From positions 1-6,550 of the forward strand of contig JBLMWU010000146.1 in assembly GCA_050257395.1 (NCBI GenBank): DNA of 6,550 nucleotides. The letters run 5' to 3'. This DNA is from JAIRTY01 sp050257395 (lineage in GTDB: Bacteria > Actinomycetota > Actinomycetes > Streptosporangiales > Streptosporangiaceae). Position numbers and translations under genes: made by a program. Under the pieces are notes generated by a model that ran no database searches, was not told where the DNA came from, and was given only the letters and a program-made list of their open reading frames with translations. This document shows, piece after piece, positions 5,649-6,550 of this stretch; positions within the stretch are counted from its first letter, which is position 1; every line of letters begins with the position of its first letter.

Positions 5649-6401
5649 ATGCGCCTGCGTACGATGCGCCAGCAGCTGACAGCGGGCCCGCGGGCCGAGC
5701 GTGCCGCCGCGGCCGGCCCGGGCCGGCGCCGGGACCTGGGCTTCGCGCTGGCCTGCTGCGCCGTGCTGGCGGGCTGGAACAACGCGGTCCGGCTCGGCCG
5801 CTGGTACGTGCCGGTCAACGCGGGCGCGGCCGGGGCGGCCGTGGCCGCCGGGCTCGCCAGCGGCCTCACCCCCGCGGACCTGGGGCTGAGCCCGGCGGCC
5901 CTGCGGCCCGGGCTGCGGCTCGGCGGCCGGCTCGCCGCCCCGGTGGTCGGCGGCTACCTGGCGGCGGCCCTGATCCCGGCGGCCCGCCCGGTGCTGCGCG
6001 ACGAGCGGGCCGCCGGGCTGACCGGGCGGCAGGCCGCGTACCAGGCCCTGGTCCGGATCCCGGTGGGGACCGTGCTGTGGGAGGAGACAGCCTTCCGCGG
6101 CGTGCTGCAGGCAGCCCTGTGCCGGGTGCTGCCGGAGACCGCCGCCATCGCCGCTACCAGCGTGATCTTCGGCATCTGGCACGTCCGCCCCACCGCCGAG
6201 GGCCTGCGCGTCAACCAGCTGGCCGCTGGCAGCCGCCAGCAGGCGGCGGCGGTCACCGCGGGGGTCGCGGCCACCGCCGCGGGCGGGGTGGTGCTGTCCC
6301 TGGCGCGCGCGCGTTCGGGCGGCCTGGCCGCGCCGGTGCTGGTGCACCTCGCCACCAACTGCACCGGCGTGCTGGCCGCCTGGGCGCTGCGGCGCCGGTG
6401 A
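5649..6401 (+). CDS. CPBP (CAAX/Abi) family intramembrane glutamic endopeptidase
   Basis: A 250-residue integral membrane protein of the CPBP family (PF02517), the family of Rce1-type CAAX proteases and bacteriocin-immunity proteins. All three signature motifs are present: EETAFRG (Glu145, Glu146, Arg150), FGIWH (Phe174, His178) and HLATN (His233, Asn237), so the active site looks intact. After a basic N-terminal tail (1-29) there are about six to seven hydrophobic segments between 30 and 247, and the protein ends in RRR. ATG 5649 lies 7 bp after the regulator stop, with a weak GGTGAG ribosome binding site (5637-5642); an in-frame ATG at 5664 is an alternative. The spacing suggests co-transcription with the kinase and regulator. 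It might cleave a membrane substrate in the same response, or process a peptide or prenylated substrate; neither can be read from the sequence. Confidence 0.88.
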   Translation: MRLRTMRQQLTAGPRAERAAAAGPGRRRDLGFALACCAVLAGWNNAVRLGRWYVPVNAGAAGAAVAAGLASGLTPADLGLSPAALRPGLRLGGRLAAPVVGGYLAAALIPAARPVLRDERAAGLTGRQAAYQALVRIPVGTVLWEETAFRGVLQAALCRVLPETAAIAATSVIFGIWHVRPTAEGLRVNQLAAGSRQQAAAVTAGVAATAAGGVVLSLARARSGGLAAPVLVHLATNCTGVLAAWALRRR

Positions 6402-6405
6402 GGGC

Positions 6406-6550
6406 TCAGGATGGCAGGTCCCCGATGAGCCGCGGCGCGGGCAGGGGCTGGCGGGGAAGGGCGGTGCGCTCCGCCGCGCCGCCGAGCTGCCGCAGGTAGC
6501 GCTCCCGCGGGATCAGCTCGGCGCCGAGGGACCGCAGGAAGGGGCTGTCC
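6406..6550 (-). CDS. C-terminal end of an unrecognised protein (5' end outside window)
   Basis: An open minus-strand frame enters from the right edge and ends with TGA at 6408-6406 after 47 visible codons, beginning DSPFLRSLGAELIPRERYL and ending RLIGDLPS. Nearly all third codon positions are G or C, as in the other genes here, and no other frame is as convincing. This supports a real coding end rather than a chance frame. I do not recognise the family. The tail is Pro/Arg-rich (ALPRQPLPAPR) and looks like a flexible C-terminus. Only 4 bp separate its stop codon from that of the convergent protease gene, leaving no room for a separate terminator between the stops. Confidence 0.6.
   Translation of the reverse strand, partial: DSPFLRSLGAELIPRERYLRQLGGAAERTALPRQPLPAPRLIGDLPS

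Overview
The window is very GC-rich, with strong G/C bias at third codon positions, several GTG starts, ATGA/GTGA-type gene overlaps and an apparently leaderless gene. These traits point to a high-GC actinobacterium (Streptomyces/Streptosporangiales-like). The sequence alone does not allow a genus call.

Layout, left to right. (1) The 3' half of murF, a peptidoglycan precursor ligase, enters from the left edge on the + strand. (2) A GNAT-family acetyltransferase gene follows 75 bp downstream. (3) It converges on, and overlaps by 65 bp, a minus-strand pair read right to left: a secreted DUF1023-type alpha/beta hydrolase (2491-3420) and a multi-pass acyltransferase-3 family membrane protein (1154-2494), linked by a 4-bp stop/start overlap. 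(4) A 230-bp divergent intergenic region (3421-3650) is dense in inverted repeats and holds a likely leaderless promoter. (5) A + strand operon follows: a membrane sensor histidine kinase of the HisKA_3 (DesK/LiaS-like) type, a NarL/LuxR-type response regulator, and a CPBP (CAAX/Abi) intramembrane protease. The first two genes overlap by 4 bp and the third starts 7 bp after the second. (6) The right edge holds the last 47 codons of an unrecognised minus-strand gene that ends 4 bp from the protease stop codon.

How the genes may work together (inference). The most system-like part is 1154-6401. A two-component system is transcribed with an intramembrane protease and diverges from a secreted hydrolase plus a membrane acyltransferase. 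The shared control region carries a CCCCTAC/GTAGGGG dyad just upstream of the kinase promoter, plus a second dyad over the hydrolase ribosome binding site. A plausible reading is an envelope-sensing module in which the response regulator autoregulates its operon and may also control the hydrolase/acyltransferase pair. Each gene belongs to a known family. What is unusual is the arrangement: these kinase/regulator pairs are often next to ABC transporter genes in actinobacteria, and none is visible here. No RNA genes, CRISPR arrays or insertion sequences were seen.
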